In this document: positions 31,610 through 40,113 of the stretch, piece by piece | Layout: the number at the start of each line of letters is the position of its first letter | Numbering within the stretch: the stretch's first letter is position 1 | From: JANWXD01 sp035575135 | GTDB taxonomy: Bacteria > Acidobacteriota > Terriglobia > Bryobacterales > Bryobacteraceae | Assembly: GCA_035575135.1 (NCBI GenBank) | Contig: DATLYE010000023.1 | Coordinates: 134,778 to 198,777 of the forward strand | Length of the DNA: 64,000 nt | Direction of reading: 5' to 3' | Made by a program: the position numbers and the translations under genes | Notes under the pieces: model-generated | What the model was told of the DNA's origin: nothing | The model's database searches: none | Seen by the model: the letters and a program-made list of their open reading frames with translations, nothing else

Positions 31610-33313
31610 CTATCCGGCAAGTTCCACTTCGATCTTCTTGCTCTCGGCGTCGAGGTGCAGGATGCGGAAGCTGCGGATCTGTCCGCTGCGAAGCGGTTCC
31701 TTGCGGCCGGCCGGGACCTTGCCGTGTTTCCACTTGGCCGCCAGCATGGCGCTGAGCGTTTCCACATCCGCCGCCCCGGCTCCCGGTCCGGACTCCTCTC
31801 TAGACTCCGGCGGGATGCGGCAGACCGCCTGCACGCCGTCGCCCAGTTCCACCGTCGCCGTTCCGCCGGAGACCTCCACAAGGCGGCCGGTGACCACATC
31901 CCCGGAACGGTGCTCGGCAATGTATTCGTCCACCGTAGTGGGTTCGAGCTGTTTCATGCCCAGCCGGAGGCGCCGCCGCGCGCGGTCCGCTTCGAGCACC
32001 ATGGCGCGTACGCGCTGCCCGGGATGGAGAACTTCCTTGGGATGCTTCAGCCGCCTGTCGCGGACGATGTCGCCGATGTGGATCATGCCCTCAACGCCGG
32101 GCTCGATCTCCACGAAGGCTCCGAACGCGGTCAGGCTCATCACCGTTCCTTCGACGACGCTTCCGGCCGGATGCCGGGAGTCGATCTCCTCCCAGGGATC
32201 GCCGAGCGCCTGTTTGAGGCCCAGGGCCAGGCGCCGCTCCGCCGGCCGCACTTCCAGCACGACGGCCTCGACGACGTCACCAGGCTTGACGACTTCGGAA
32301 GGTTTCACGGCGCGCCGGGACCAGGACATTTCCGAAGCGCGAATCAATCCTTCGATTCCGGGCTCGATCTCGACGAACGCTCCGAAATCCGCCAGTCGCG
32401 TCACCGTACCGCGTACGCGGTCGCCGGGTTTGTACTTCTCGCCGGCAAGCGTCCAGGGATCCGGAGTCAGCTGTTTCAAACCGAGGGAAATACGCCGTGT
32501 CGCAGGATCGATTTTGAGGATCTTCACGCGCAGCGTCTCGCCCTCGGTGAGCACGTCCGAAGGTTTGCCAACCCGGCCCCAGGCGATGTCGGTGACGTGC
32601 AGCAACCCGTCCACGCCGCCGAGATCCACGAAAGCGCCGAAAGGCGTCAGTGTGCGGACTGTGCCCTCGACGACGGCGCCTTCCTGGAGCGATTCGAAAA
32701 GCTGCTGGCGGCGCCGGGCTTCTTCTTCCTCGAGCACGGAGCGCCGGTCCACGACCACGTCCTCTTTGGCCACGTCCAGCTCGATGATCCGGCACTGGAT
32801 CTCGCGGCCGATGAGGCTTTCCAGTTCCGCCACTTCGCGCACGCCGCTGCGGGACGCCGGCAGGAAGGCTCGCACGCCGATGTCTACGCTCAGACCGCCC
32901 TTCACCGCCCCGGTGACTGTTCCGGCAATGACGCGCTTTTCCGCGAAAGCCCGTTCCAGAGAAGCCCAATCCTTGGGCCGCTCCACCTGGACCACCGAGA
33001 GCCGGTAGTAACCTTCGGGATCGCGGCCGCGGATGGCGACCGGAAGCGTGTCGCCCGGCTTGAGCAGGAGCTCCCCGCGGGCGTCGCGCAGGTCTGCGGC
33101 CGGGATCAGCCCTTCCATTTTCAAACCCACGTCGCAGACCACGAATTCTCCGGTGATTGCCACGACGACGCCCTGCCGGGTTTCCGGCGAGCCGTCGCGG
33201 TCGTGACGGTGCTCCTGTTCAAAACGCGAGAGGGCCTCCGCGAAAGAGTCCTCGACGCCTGGCTCCGGGCGCAACGGCAGAGAAGCGGCGGGATCGGATT
33301 GCTGCTGACTCAT
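31610..33313 (-). CDS. Second six-domain S1 RNA-binding protein (rpsA paralogue)
   Basis: The 567-residue protein has a 45-residue acidic N-terminal tail, then six S1 domains in the same order as rpsA (VVCDVGLKMEGLIP, GLSVDIGVRAFLPASR, GAFVDLGGVDGLLHVTD, GAFVEIEPGIEGLIRASE, GAFVEIEPGVEGMIHIGD and a degenerate TATVELGDGVQAV). It is clearly a paralogue of the S1 protein encoded at 28041-29771, but with a different N-terminus and no ribosomal operon context. It could be a specialised ribosomal protein or a separate RNA-binding regulator. It is divergent from the sensor kinase gene over only 40 bases. Confidence 0.9.
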   Translation of the reverse strand: MSQQQSDPAASLPLRPEPGVEDSFAEALSRFEQEHRHDRDGSPETRQGVVVAITGEFVVCDVGLKMEGLIPAADLRDARGELLLKPGDTLPVAIRGRDPEGYYRLSVVQVERPKDWASLERAFAEKRVIAGTVTGAVKGGLSVDIGVRAFLPASRSGVREVAELESLIGREIQCRIIELDVAKEDVVVDRRSVLEEEEARRRQQLFESLQEGAVVEGTVRTLTPFGAFVDLGGVDGLLHVTDIAWGRVGKPSDVLTEGETLRVKILKIDPATRRISLGLKQLTPDPWTLAGEKYKPGDRVRGTVTRLADFGAFVEIEPGIEGLIRASEMSWSRRAVKPSEVVKPGDVVEAVVLEVRPAERRLALGLKQALGDPWEEIDSRHPAGSVVEGTVMSLTAFGAFVEIEPGVEGMIHIGDIVRDRRLKHPKEVLHPGQRVRAMVLEADRARRRLRLGMKQLEPTTVDEYIAEHRSGDVVTGRLVEVSGGTATVELGDGVQAVCRIPPESREESGPGAGAADVETLSAMLAAKWKHGKVPAGRKEPLRSGQIRSFRILHLDAESKKIEVELAG

Positions 33314-33353
33314 GGGGAAAGGGAAACCCTATTGTGCCACATTCCCCGATAAG

Positions 33354-34610
33354 ATGGCAGGCGTGAACGAAGGCGGTCGCTGGCGGATCCGCAGGGAAGA
33401 CGCAGTCTGGCTGCTGCTTTTTTCCGCGCTGGGCCTGTTGAGTCCGGAGCGCACCTGGGTGGAGCTGGTGCTCCTGGGAGCTCTGGCCGCCGTGCAGGTC
33501 CTCGAGCCCAAGGTCTCGGCTCTCGAACGGCCGCAACGCAACGCAGTGTTGATCACGGTCAAACTTCTGCTCGGCTACCTGCTGATCGGTTACACCGGCG
33601 GGATCACCAGCAGCTACTATCTGATCCTGCTCGTGCCGGTGGTCTCGGCCGCGACGGCGTGCGGTCCGGCAGGCACGCTGTTGTTCACGGCCGGGGCCTG
33701 CGGCTCCTATCTTTCCTTTCTCCTGTTCGTTGACTGGGAGCGCTATGTGCTTCCTCCGGACCAGGCGCGCGAGTTGAGCCTGCGGGTTGTGTTTCTGGCG
33801 GTGGTGGCCTACCTCACTTACCGGCTCGCGGAAGCCAACCGCGTGGAGGCACGGAAGTATCAGAAGGCGACCGAAGAACTGGAGGCAGCGAACCGAAACC
33901 TGCAAGTGGCCGAAGCGGCCATGCGGCGCTCCGAGCGACTGGCGGCGTTGGGGCAGCTTTCCGCCGGACTGGCGCACGAGTTGCGGAATCCCCTGGGCAC
34001 GATCCGCGCCTCGGCCGAAATGCTGCGGAAAAGCTTGCCGGAAGAGCATGGAGTGGCACGGGAACTGGCCGGTTTTATCGCGAGCGAGGTGGACCGCGCC
34101 AACTCCCTGGTCAGCCGGTTTCTGGAGTTTGCACGTCCGCTGGAGCTGCGGCTTTCCGAGGCGGACCTGAGCGAGGTGATTGACCGCGCCGTGGCTCGGG
34201 TGGAGCAGGACGCCGCCGGGCGCGGTGTCACGTTCCACAAGAACTACTCCCCCGACATCCCGCCCTTCTTGTTCGATGCGGAACTGGTAGAGCGGGTCGT
34301 CTACAACCTGGTGCTGAATGCCGCCCAGGCTTCGCCCGCCGGGGCCGCGGTCACTATAAAGACCCGTCCCGCTGATGACAGCGTGGAAATCGCCGTAATT
34401 GACCGGGGTTGCGGCATCGAGCCGCAGCATCTGGAAAGCATCTTCAACCCGTTTTTCACCACCAAGCCCGAGGGCGTCGGCCTGGGCTTGGCCATCGTCT
34501 CCAAGATCGTGGACGAGCACGGCGGTAAAATGGCGGTCGAGAGCGAACCTGGCAAAGGGAGCGCGTTTCGCGTCTACCTGCCAGCCCGGAGATCCCGGCG
34601 CGAGGCATGA
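33354..34610 (+). CDS. Membrane sensor histidine kinase
   Basis: The 418-residue protein has an N-terminal membrane domain of about five to six helices (residues 1-165), a short coiled-coil linker, a DHp domain with H-box GLAHELRNPLGTIRASAEML and an HATPase with N-box NLVLNAAQAS, DRGCGIE and FFTTKPEGVGLGLAIVSKI. No PAS or periplasmic sensor domain is present, so the signal is probably sensed within the membrane. The ATG 33354 start is likely (GTG 33363 is an alternative). Its stop overlaps the start of a NtrC regulator by four bases. Confidence 0.92.
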   Translation: MAGVNEGGRWRIRREDAVWLLLFSALGLLSPERTWVELVLLGALAAVQVLEPKVSALERPQRNAVLITVKLLLGYLLIGYTGGITSSYYLILLVPVVSAATACGPAGTLLFTAGACGSYLSFLLFVDWERYVLPPDQARELSLRVVFLAVVAYLTYRLAEANRVEARKYQKATEELEAANRNLQVAEAAMRRSERLAALGQLSAGLAHELRNPLGTIRASAEMLRKSLPEEHGVARELAGFIASEVDRANSLVSRFLEFARPLELRLSEADLSEVIDRAVARVEQDAAGRGVTFHKNYSPDIPPFLFDAELVERVVYNLVLNAAQASPAGAAVTIKTRPADDSVEIAVIDRGCGIEPQHLESIFNPFFTTKPEGVGLGLAIVSKIVDEHGGKMAVESEPGKGSAFRVYLPARRSRREA

Positions 34611-35986
34611 GCCCCCGCATCCTGCTGATCGAAGACGAAGAAAAGTTGCAGCGCGTCATCGAGCTGCACCTGGAGACCTCCGGCTTCCAGGTGGACAAGG
34701 CGGCCTCCGCCGAGGAGGCGCTGAAGCTGGCCGAACATGCCGACGTCATTGTCACGGACCTGAAACTGCCGGGCATGGACGGGCTCGAGTTGCTTTCCCT
34801 GTTGCGCCGGCAAAACTCGCAGACCCCCGTGATCGTCATGACGGCGTACGGGACCGTCGAGAGCGCCGTCGAGGCCATGAAGGCGGGCGCCGTGGATTTC
34901 CTGCTGAAGCCGTTCTCCCTGGACCACCTGACGACCGTCATCCGCAAGGCGCTCGAGATGCGGGCCCTGCGCGACGAAAACCGCAGCCTTCGCGAGGAGC
35001 TGGGCAAGCGCTACACCTTTGACAACGTGATCGGGCGAAGTCCGGCCATGCAGGAGATCTTCGCCACGATCCTGCGCGTGGCTCCCACGCGCGCCACGGT
35101 GCTGCTGGCAGGGGAGAGCGGCGTGGGCAAAGATCTGATCGCCCGCGTGATCCATTACCACTCGCCGCGCCGCGACCGCCCGTTCGTCAAGATCAACTGC
35201 ACGGCCATCCCGGAAAATCTCATGGAAAGCGAGCTGTTCGGCTATGAGAAAGGCGCGTTCACCGGAGCCGTCACCTCCAAGCCGGGCAAGTTCGAGCAGG
35301 CCGACACCGGCACGGTGTTTCTCGACGAAATTGGCGACGTGCCCCCGTCCATTCAGGTGAAGCTGCTCCGCGTGCTGCAAGAACGCGAATTCGAACGGCT
35401 GGGCAGCAACAAGACGCGGCACATTGATGTGCGCATCATCGCGGCAACGAATCAGGATCTGAGGGCCGCCCTCGAACAGGGAACCTTCCGCGAAGACCTC
35501 TACTACCGGCTCAACGTCGTTCCGATCAACATTCCTCCCCTGCGTGAGCGCAAGGAGGACATTCCGTTTTTGGCCGAGCATTTTGTGCGAAAGCTGGCTC
35601 CCGAAGTCGGCTCGCGCGTGGAGACCATTACGGAGGCAGCGATCCAGAAACTCCTGAAGTACCACTGGCCGGGCAACGTGCGCGAGCTCGAAAACGTGAT
35701 TGAGCGAAGCCTGGTGTTGTGCTCGGGTACGAAACTCGACGCAGCCGATATCCGGCTGGATCCCGGCGAACGCCGCAAGGCGCCAATTCCGTTCCTGCCG
35801 GAAGGGATGACTCTCGAACAATACGAACAGGCCCTCATTCGCGAAGCGCTGGAACGCGCGGGAGGCAACAAGAGCCAGGCCGCAAGGCTGCTCGGGCTGA
35901 CGCGGAATGCGTTCCGCTACCGCCTGGCGCAAATGGGGATCGAGGACAAGAGTCCGGAGCCGGCAGGGCCCGCCGAATCGGGTTAG
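34607..35986 (+). CDS. NtrC-family sigma-54-dependent response regulator
   Basis: The 459-residue protein has a receiver domain (ILLIEDEEKLQ, DVIVTDLKLPGMDG, MTAYGTVES, FLLKPFS), an AAA+ domain with GESGVGKD, ESELFGYEKGAFTGAV (GAFTGA loop intact), GTVFLDEIGD and R-finger region, and a FIS-type C-terminal helix-turn-helix (GGNKSQAARLLGLTRNAFRYRL). It is the cognate regulator of the kinase it overlaps. The next cassette (methyltransferase, sulfatase, small membrane protein) lies 87 bases downstream on the same strand and is a plausible target, which is inference. Confidence 0.95.
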   Translation: MSPRILLIEDEEKLQRVIELHLETSGFQVDKAASAEEALKLAEHADVIVTDLKLPGMDGLELLSLLRRQNSQTPVIVMTAYGTVESAVEAMKAGAVDFLLKPFSLDHLTTVIRKALEMRALRDENRSLREELGKRYTFDNVIGRSPAMQEIFATILRVAPTRATVLLAGESGVGKDLIARVIHYHSPRRDRPFVKINCTAIPENLMESELFGYEKGAFTGAVTSKPGKFEQADTGTVFLDEIGDVPPSIQVKLLRVLQEREFERLGSNKTRHIDVRIIAATNQDLRAALEQGTFREDLYYRLNVVPINIPPLRERKEDIPFLAEHFVRKLAPEVGSRVETITEAAIQKLLKYHWPGNVRELENVIERSLVLCSGTKLDAADIRLDPGERRKAPIPFLPEGMTLEQYEQALIREALERAGGNKSQAARLLGLTRNAFRYRLAQMGIEDKSPEPAGPAESG

Positions 35987-36073
35987 GGGACCCCGTTAAC
36001 GCATCCAAAACGACGTGCACTGTAATCCCGGCGGTACGCTTGCCGTCTTAATGAGTGTCTCTCGTGGTGGGCC

Positions 36074-37450
36074 ATGCAAGGGGCAAGAGGTGAAGTCCGC
36101 GCTGCCGGGGGCCGGCATCCGGTTCCCGTGCCAGGATCCTTCCGGGACCCCGCAGGCTACATGGTGCAGGATGCGGGTCTCTACAAGCGAGTCATTACGG
36201 AGAAGGGCAGATCGAACTACGAGATTTTCCAGCGTTCCGGTCTTTATGAGGAGCTCGCCCGCGAGGGACTACTGATTTCACACCGCGAGGAGGATCCCGG
36301 CTGTCCCGGCTGGTGGAAAGTGCTAGTTCCAGAGCAACTGGAATTCGTCTCGTACCCTTACGAATGGTGCTTCTCACAGTTGAAAGACGCCGCACTGCTT
36401 ACGCTGGAAATCCAGCAGCGCGCCCTCCGGCGAGGCATGTCGCTGAAAGACGCTTCGCCGTTTAACGTGCAGTTCCGGCTGACGCGCCCGCAGTTTATCG
36501 ACACGCTTTCCTTCGAACCGGACGACGGCGGCCCCTGGATTGCCTACGAGCAGTTTTGCCGCCAGTTTCTGGCTCCGCTGTTGGCGAGCCTTCGGTTTCC
36601 GGAAGCGCCGCAGTACTTGAAAGTTCGCCCCGACGGATTTGACCTGGAGGCGGTGTGGAGGAGCCTGGCGTGGCGGACACGCCTTCGCCCGAGCGCTTTC
36701 CTCCACATCTATCTGCACGCCCGGGCCCGGCGGAGTTTGCGCGGGGCAAGCCGGGGCTCGGGACGCGCCCGGCCCGGAACCAAGATGCTACTTGCGGGTT
36801 CGCTCCGGCGTGCGGTGGAGCGCTTGAGGCTTCCCCGACGCCCGGTGCCCGAGGAGGAGACCCTGGAGACTCCCGCCTCCGCCGCGCTCAAGCGAGAGGT
36901 GGTGCATTGGGCACTGGCCGAGTTGGAGCCGCGAACCGTACTGGCTTTGAGCGGTCCCACGTTGCCGTACGCGCGCCAGGCGGCTCGCAACGGCAGGCAT
37001 GTCATCTTTTACGATGCCGACCCGCGGGTGATCGAACGCGTGTACCTGGAAGAGCGGGCCGGCGGCAGCGGAAGGCTACTGCCGCTGGTGGTTGACCTCC
37101 GCAATCCCACCCCCGCGCTCGGCTTCGCCCTTACAGAACGCCAAAGCCTGCTGGAGCGTACCCGGGCGGATCTGGTGCTGGCCGTCGCTTCGGTCCTGGA
37201 ACTGTGCCTGAACCAAGGGATCCCGTGCGGCCTGCTGGCGGAATTTCTTGCAAAACTGGGCCGATCGGTTCTGGTGGAGTTCGTCCCGCCTTCGGATCCC
37301 GCGGCGGCGCCCGTGCTCGAGCGGCTGGGAGCGGCTCGGGAGGAATACAGCCGCGAAGCTTTCCTTTCGGCTTTTCGGCGTTACTTCCGACTGGTGCGGG
37401 AAGTGTGGGTGCCCGTCACGGAGCGCCGCCTCCTGCTGTTTGCGGCTTAG
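36074..37450 (+). CDS. NoeA-like class I SAM-dependent methyltransferase-related protein
   Basis: The 458-residue protein has an N-terminal PGSFRDPAGYMVQDAGLYKRV region, a GMSLKDASPFNVQF motif and FIDTLSFEPDDGGPWIAYEQFCRQFLAPL, then a Rossmann-type C-terminal half (VLALSGPTLPYARQAARNGRHVIFYDADPRVIE, in parts, and PLVVDLRNPTPALGF). That order fits proteins related to nodulation protein NoeA, annotated as class I methyltransferases. The glycine-rich SAM motif is unusual: the expected VLDLGCN-type segment reads VLALSGP, so activity is uncertain. It begins 87 bases after a NtrC gene and is followed within 5 bases by the sulfatase gene. Confidence 0.75.
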   Translation: MQGARGEVRAAGGRHPVPVPGSFRDPAGYMVQDAGLYKRVITEKGRSNYEIFQRSGLYEELAREGLLISHREEDPGCPGWWKVLVPEQLEFVSYPYEWCFSQLKDAALLTLEIQQRALRRGMSLKDASPFNVQFRLTRPQFIDTLSFEPDDGGPWIAYEQFCRQFLAPLLASLRFPEAPQYLKVRPDGFDLEAVWRSLAWRTRLRPSAFLHIYLHARARRSLRGASRGSGRARPGTKMLLAGSLRRAVERLRLPRRPVPEEETLETPASAALKREVVHWALAELEPRTVLALSGPTLPYARQAARNGRHVIFYDADPRVIERVYLEERAGGSGRLLPLVVDLRNPTPALGFALTERQSLLERTRADLVLAVASVLELCLNQGIPCGLLAEFLAKLGRSVLVEFVPPSDPAAAPVLERLGAAREEYSREAFLSAFRRYFRLVREVWVPVTERRLLLFAA

Positions 37451-37455
37451 GAGCT

Positions 37456-39036
37456 ATGGTCGATTCCAGCTTTCCGCGCCGGCTCCTCGTCGTCGCCGCT
37501 GTGATACTGCTGCCGTTTGTGGGATTTCTGGTTTCGCACCGGTATCCGGTCTGGCGGCTGGAGGCTGTAGCGGCGCTGGCGTCGCTGTTGCTCAGCGCCG
37601 CGCTGCTGGCCTGGGTGGGGCGCGGGCGCGCCCTGTACGCTGTCGTCCTGCTCTCTGCGTGTGTCCTCGCGGCCGAGCCCCTGCGGCGAACGCTATCGCC
37701 GGCCGCGGAGTTCTCGCGGCCGGCCGTGTTCGCGGGGCTGGCTTTGGTGACCGGCGTACTGGCGGCGTGGCTCCGGGAGCGATTTTTTACGCTGGTTGTG
37801 GCTTTTGCCGGCGGGATGTTCGTAGCTCACTGCGTGTTGATGCTCGGGCGGCCGCCGCTGCCTGCCGTGCGAGCCGCAGGTCCACCCCGCCAGTCCCTCA
37901 GCCACGTGCTGTTTTTGGTGCTGGACGAGCACTGCGGTCCAGCCGGGTTGCCACGGGACATTCCTGCGTGCCGGCGCGCCGCAGCAGCCATCGAGAGGAC
38001 CTTTCTGCGCCACGGCTTCCGGCTCTACCCGAACGCCTTCAGCAACTATGCCAGCACCGTGAGCTCCATACCCAGTCTGCTGAATGGCCGCCTGCTCCGT
38101 CGCCGCGGGGAGTTCAGCAACAATGAGCTTCCCGACTTTTATGGAGTGACGCACCTGGACGCGCGCCCGTTTTTCGAAACGTACCGCAATCAGGGATACC
38201 GAATCGTGGTGCTTCAGGACCGCCGGATCAGCTTCGAACACAGTAGCGCACCCTCGGAAGTGGTCGAGTACTCAAGCGAGTTGCAGTCCTTTTCCCGAGC
38301 GCGCCTGCCGTGGACGGAGAAGTTCGCCGTCCTGGTGGGGGCCTATCAGGCTTCGGACGAGCTGCGGGCATCCGTGAAGGGATTTTTCCCGGGCTTCCGT
38401 TTCGGCGCACGCGCGCTGGCCCCGCTGGCCGTTCCGGCTGACTGGCCGGCGTGGCTCGCAGGACGGTTGGAACAGGCGGCGGAGCGCACCCTGGTGTTTG
38501 CGCACCTGCTGGTTTCGCACGCTCCTTACCTGCAGAAGCGGAACGGAGAGATCCGGCGCCTCGGGCAGTGGTGGAACGATCAAAAATACCAGCCCGCCGA
38601 CCCGGAGACATATCGGGACCGCTACACCCGTTACGCGGAGCAGATCGAATATGTGCAGTCGCGGCTGGACGAACTGTTTTCGCGCCTGGCCCGAAGCGGG
38701 ATGCTGGACCAGATGACCGTGGTCGTTGCAGGGGACCACGGCCCGCGCGTACGGCTGCGCAGGCCGGGCCGGTATGGAGGATCAGCGGACCCGGAGCACT
38801 ATGATTACTTGGCCTCGCCGCCCTTGGAAGACCTGCTCGACCGCTTCTCGGCCCTGCTGGCCATCCGGAAGCCCGGTCTGGCCCCGGGGAGGGATCCCCG
38901 CAAAGCAAGTCTGTTGCAGATCGCGGGTGAAATCCTCCACGGGCGAAGTTCGACGGACGAAACAAATCTTGTGTTTTTGTTCGAGCGGGACGGCAGGCCG
39001 AGGGGAGTCCCGATCGTAGACCTATGGAAAGAGTGA
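37456..39036 (+). CDS. Membrane sulfatase/phosphoethanolamine-transferase-type hydrolase
   Basis: The 526-residue protein has four to five N-terminal membrane helices (residues 5-145) followed by an alkaline-phosphatase-superfamily domain: VLFLVLDEH with the first metal aspartate, PNAFSNYASTVSSIPSLLNG with the nucleophile Thr/Ser, FAHLLVSHAPYL with a metal histidine, and VVVAGDHGPR with the final Asp/His pair. Such enzymes modify or cleave sulfate, phosphoethanolamine or glycerol phosphate groups on surface glycans and lipids. I chose ATG 37456 because a GGAG lies 8 bases upstream; the frame is open into the preceding gene. A 45-residue membrane protein follows. Confidence 0.8.
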   Translation: MVDSSFPRRLLVVAAVILLPFVGFLVSHRYPVWRLEAVAALASLLLSAALLAWVGRGRALYAVVLLSACVLAAEPLRRTLSPAAEFSRPAVFAGLALVTGVLAAWLRERFFTLVVAFAGGMFVAHCVLMLGRPPLPAVRAAGPPRQSLSHVLFLVLDEHCGPAGLPRDIPACRRAAAAIERTFLRHGFRLYPNAFSNYASTVSSIPSLLNGRLLRRRGEFSNNELPDFYGVTHLDARPFFETYRNQGYRIVVLQDRRISFEHSSAPSEVVEYSSELQSFSRARLPWTEKFAVLVGAYQASDELRASVKGFFPGFRFGARALAPLAVPADWPAWLAGRLEQAAERTLVFAHLLVSHAPYLQKRNGEIRRLGQWWNDQKYQPADPETYRDRYTRYAEQIEYVQSRLDELFSRLARSGMLDQMTVVVAGDHGPRVRLRRPGRYGGSADPEHYDYLASPPLEDLLDRFSALLAIRKPGLAPGRDPRKASLLQIAGEILHGRSSTDETNLVFLFERDGRPRGVPIVDLWKE

Positions 39037-39041
39037 CCTCG

Positions 39042-39179
39042 ATGTGGTGCTATCTCGACCCGGCAGCCGGCAGCCTGACGTTCCAGATCCTAATCGGAGG
39101 GCTGCTGGCCGTGCTTGCGACGTTTCGTGGCTGGTGGCGTAAGCTGCCCTGGCCGCGCCGCAAGAAGCCGCCTCACTAA
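39042..39179 (+). CDS. Small YLDP-type single-helix membrane protein, 45 aa
   Basis: The frame encodes a 45-residue protein: a short polar start with YLDPAAGSLTFQ, one hydrophobic helix (about 14-28) and a strongly basic tail (WRRKLP then RRKKPP). It begins 6 bases after the sulfatase stop, with a GAAAGAG-like site upstream. An in-frame ATG at 39024 would add six residues and overlap the sulfatase. Proteins with a YLDPGxGS start and one helix occur beside sulfatase and methyltransferase genes in other bacteria as far as I recall; this is from memory and should be checked. Function unknown. Confidence 0.6.
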   Translation: MWCYLDPAAGSLTFQILIGGLLAVLATFRGWWRKLPWPRRKKPPH

Positions 39180-39191
39180 ACGAAGACGGAA

Positions 39192-39234
39192 GGCCGGCTC
39201 GCCGGGCGTCCGGCCGGTTGCTAGAATCGCAACC
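39192..39234. promoter_or_regulatory. Two consecutive small hairpins before the BNR-protein gene
   Basis: GGCCGG (39192-39197) and CCGGCC (39210-39215) form a 6-bp stem with a 12-base loop, followed immediately by GGTTGC (39216-39221) and GCAACC (39229-39234) with a TAGAATC loop. The pair fills the 61-base gap after the small membrane protein. It could terminate the cassette or regulate the next gene; there is no poly-T after it. The loop TAGAAT is -10-like. Confidence 0.3.
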
Positions 39235-39240
39235 AGCAGG

Positions 39241-40113
39241 ATGCGCGCGCTTGTCCCAGTGCTGCTCCTGACCGGCATGGCCGGACAAGAGGTGACGGGG
39301 CCTACGCCCGCGGAGCGGCCTGCTCTGGTCAATACGGGCAGGCCGATGCGGCTGGAGTACCACTGCGGCGAAGAAGATCTGCGGGCGGCCGGCGCCGAGT
39401 GCACCGCTGAGCACCCCTGTCCGGTTTATCTCGAGCTGGCAGGTGTGGAAGGGGTGGGAACGAAAATCTTCCTGACCGGCAACATTCACACCCCGGCGGT
39501 GACGCTGTGGTCCGTGCTGTTGGCCAGCTCCGACGGCGGCAAGAGCTGGACGGAGCCCCATGAGCGCATCCCGGGGGCGATCCTGGAGCAAATTCAGTTC
39601 GTGGATTTCGAGACCGGCTGGGCCGGCGGCCAGCTCGTGCACCCGCTGCCGCGGGACCCGTTCCTTTTGTTGACCACCGACGGCGGGGTCACCTGGCGCC
39701 GGCGTCCGGTCTTCGACGAGAGTCGCATCGCTTCTCTGGAGCGGTTTTGGTTTGAGTCCCGCACTCGCGGCACCCTGTGGATTGACCGCACCCATTCCGG
39801 AGAAACGGAGAGCCGTTATGAACGCTACGAGTCGCTCACAGGTGGCGAAAGCTGGATGCTGCGCGAAGTCAGCGCGCGGCCGATCGCCGGGGCCGGCGCC
39901 GAGACGAGGCAGTCTGGATGGAGGATCCGGGCGGATCGCGCCACCAACGCTTTTCAGGTGGAACAGCACGAGGGAGAGCGCTGGCGCGCGGTGGCCGCCT
40001 TCCTGATTCCGCTGGGCGAGTGCCGTCCTGCCGAGGCCACGCCTGCGGAGCCGCCGGCCGAGCCTGCGCCGCCTGAGCCGCAGGTCCCGCCGGTCCCCGT
40101 ACCCAAGCCGTGA
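39241..40113 (+). CDS. Secreted BNR/Asp-box repeat protein
   Basis: The 290-residue protein has a short signal peptide (about 1-16). It carries recurring Asp-box-type motifs: ASSDGGKSWTEP, TTDGGVTWRRRP and SLTGGESWML, as in sialidase, BNR and Ycf48-like beta-propellers. The last 30 residues are Pro/Glu/Ala-rich. The propeller is short for an enzyme, so a binding function is more likely, which is inference. I chose ATG 39241 because the signal peptide starts there. Its stop overlaps the GTG start of the HyuB-type gene (GTGA). Confidence 0.7.
   Translation: MRALVPVLLLTGMAGQEVTGPTPAERPALVNTGRPMRLEYHCGEEDLRAAGAECTAEHPCPVYLELAGVEGVGTKIFLTGNIHTPAVTLWSVLLASSDGGKSWTEPHERIPGAILEQIQFVDFETGWAGGQLVHPLPRDPFLLLTTDGGVTWRRRPVFDESRIASLERFWFESRTRGTLWIDRTHSGETESRYERYESLTGGESWMLREVSARPIAGAGAETRQSGWRIRADRATNAFQVEQHEGERWRAVAAFLIPLGECRPAEATPAEPPAEPAPPEPQVPPVPVPKP

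Noticed and set aside
30791..33352. Very long open reading frame on the strand opposite the S1-like and aldo/keto reductase genes
   Set aside because: High GC content creates long antisense frames. It covers two well-supported genes with clear domains and its own translation shows no recognisable domain.
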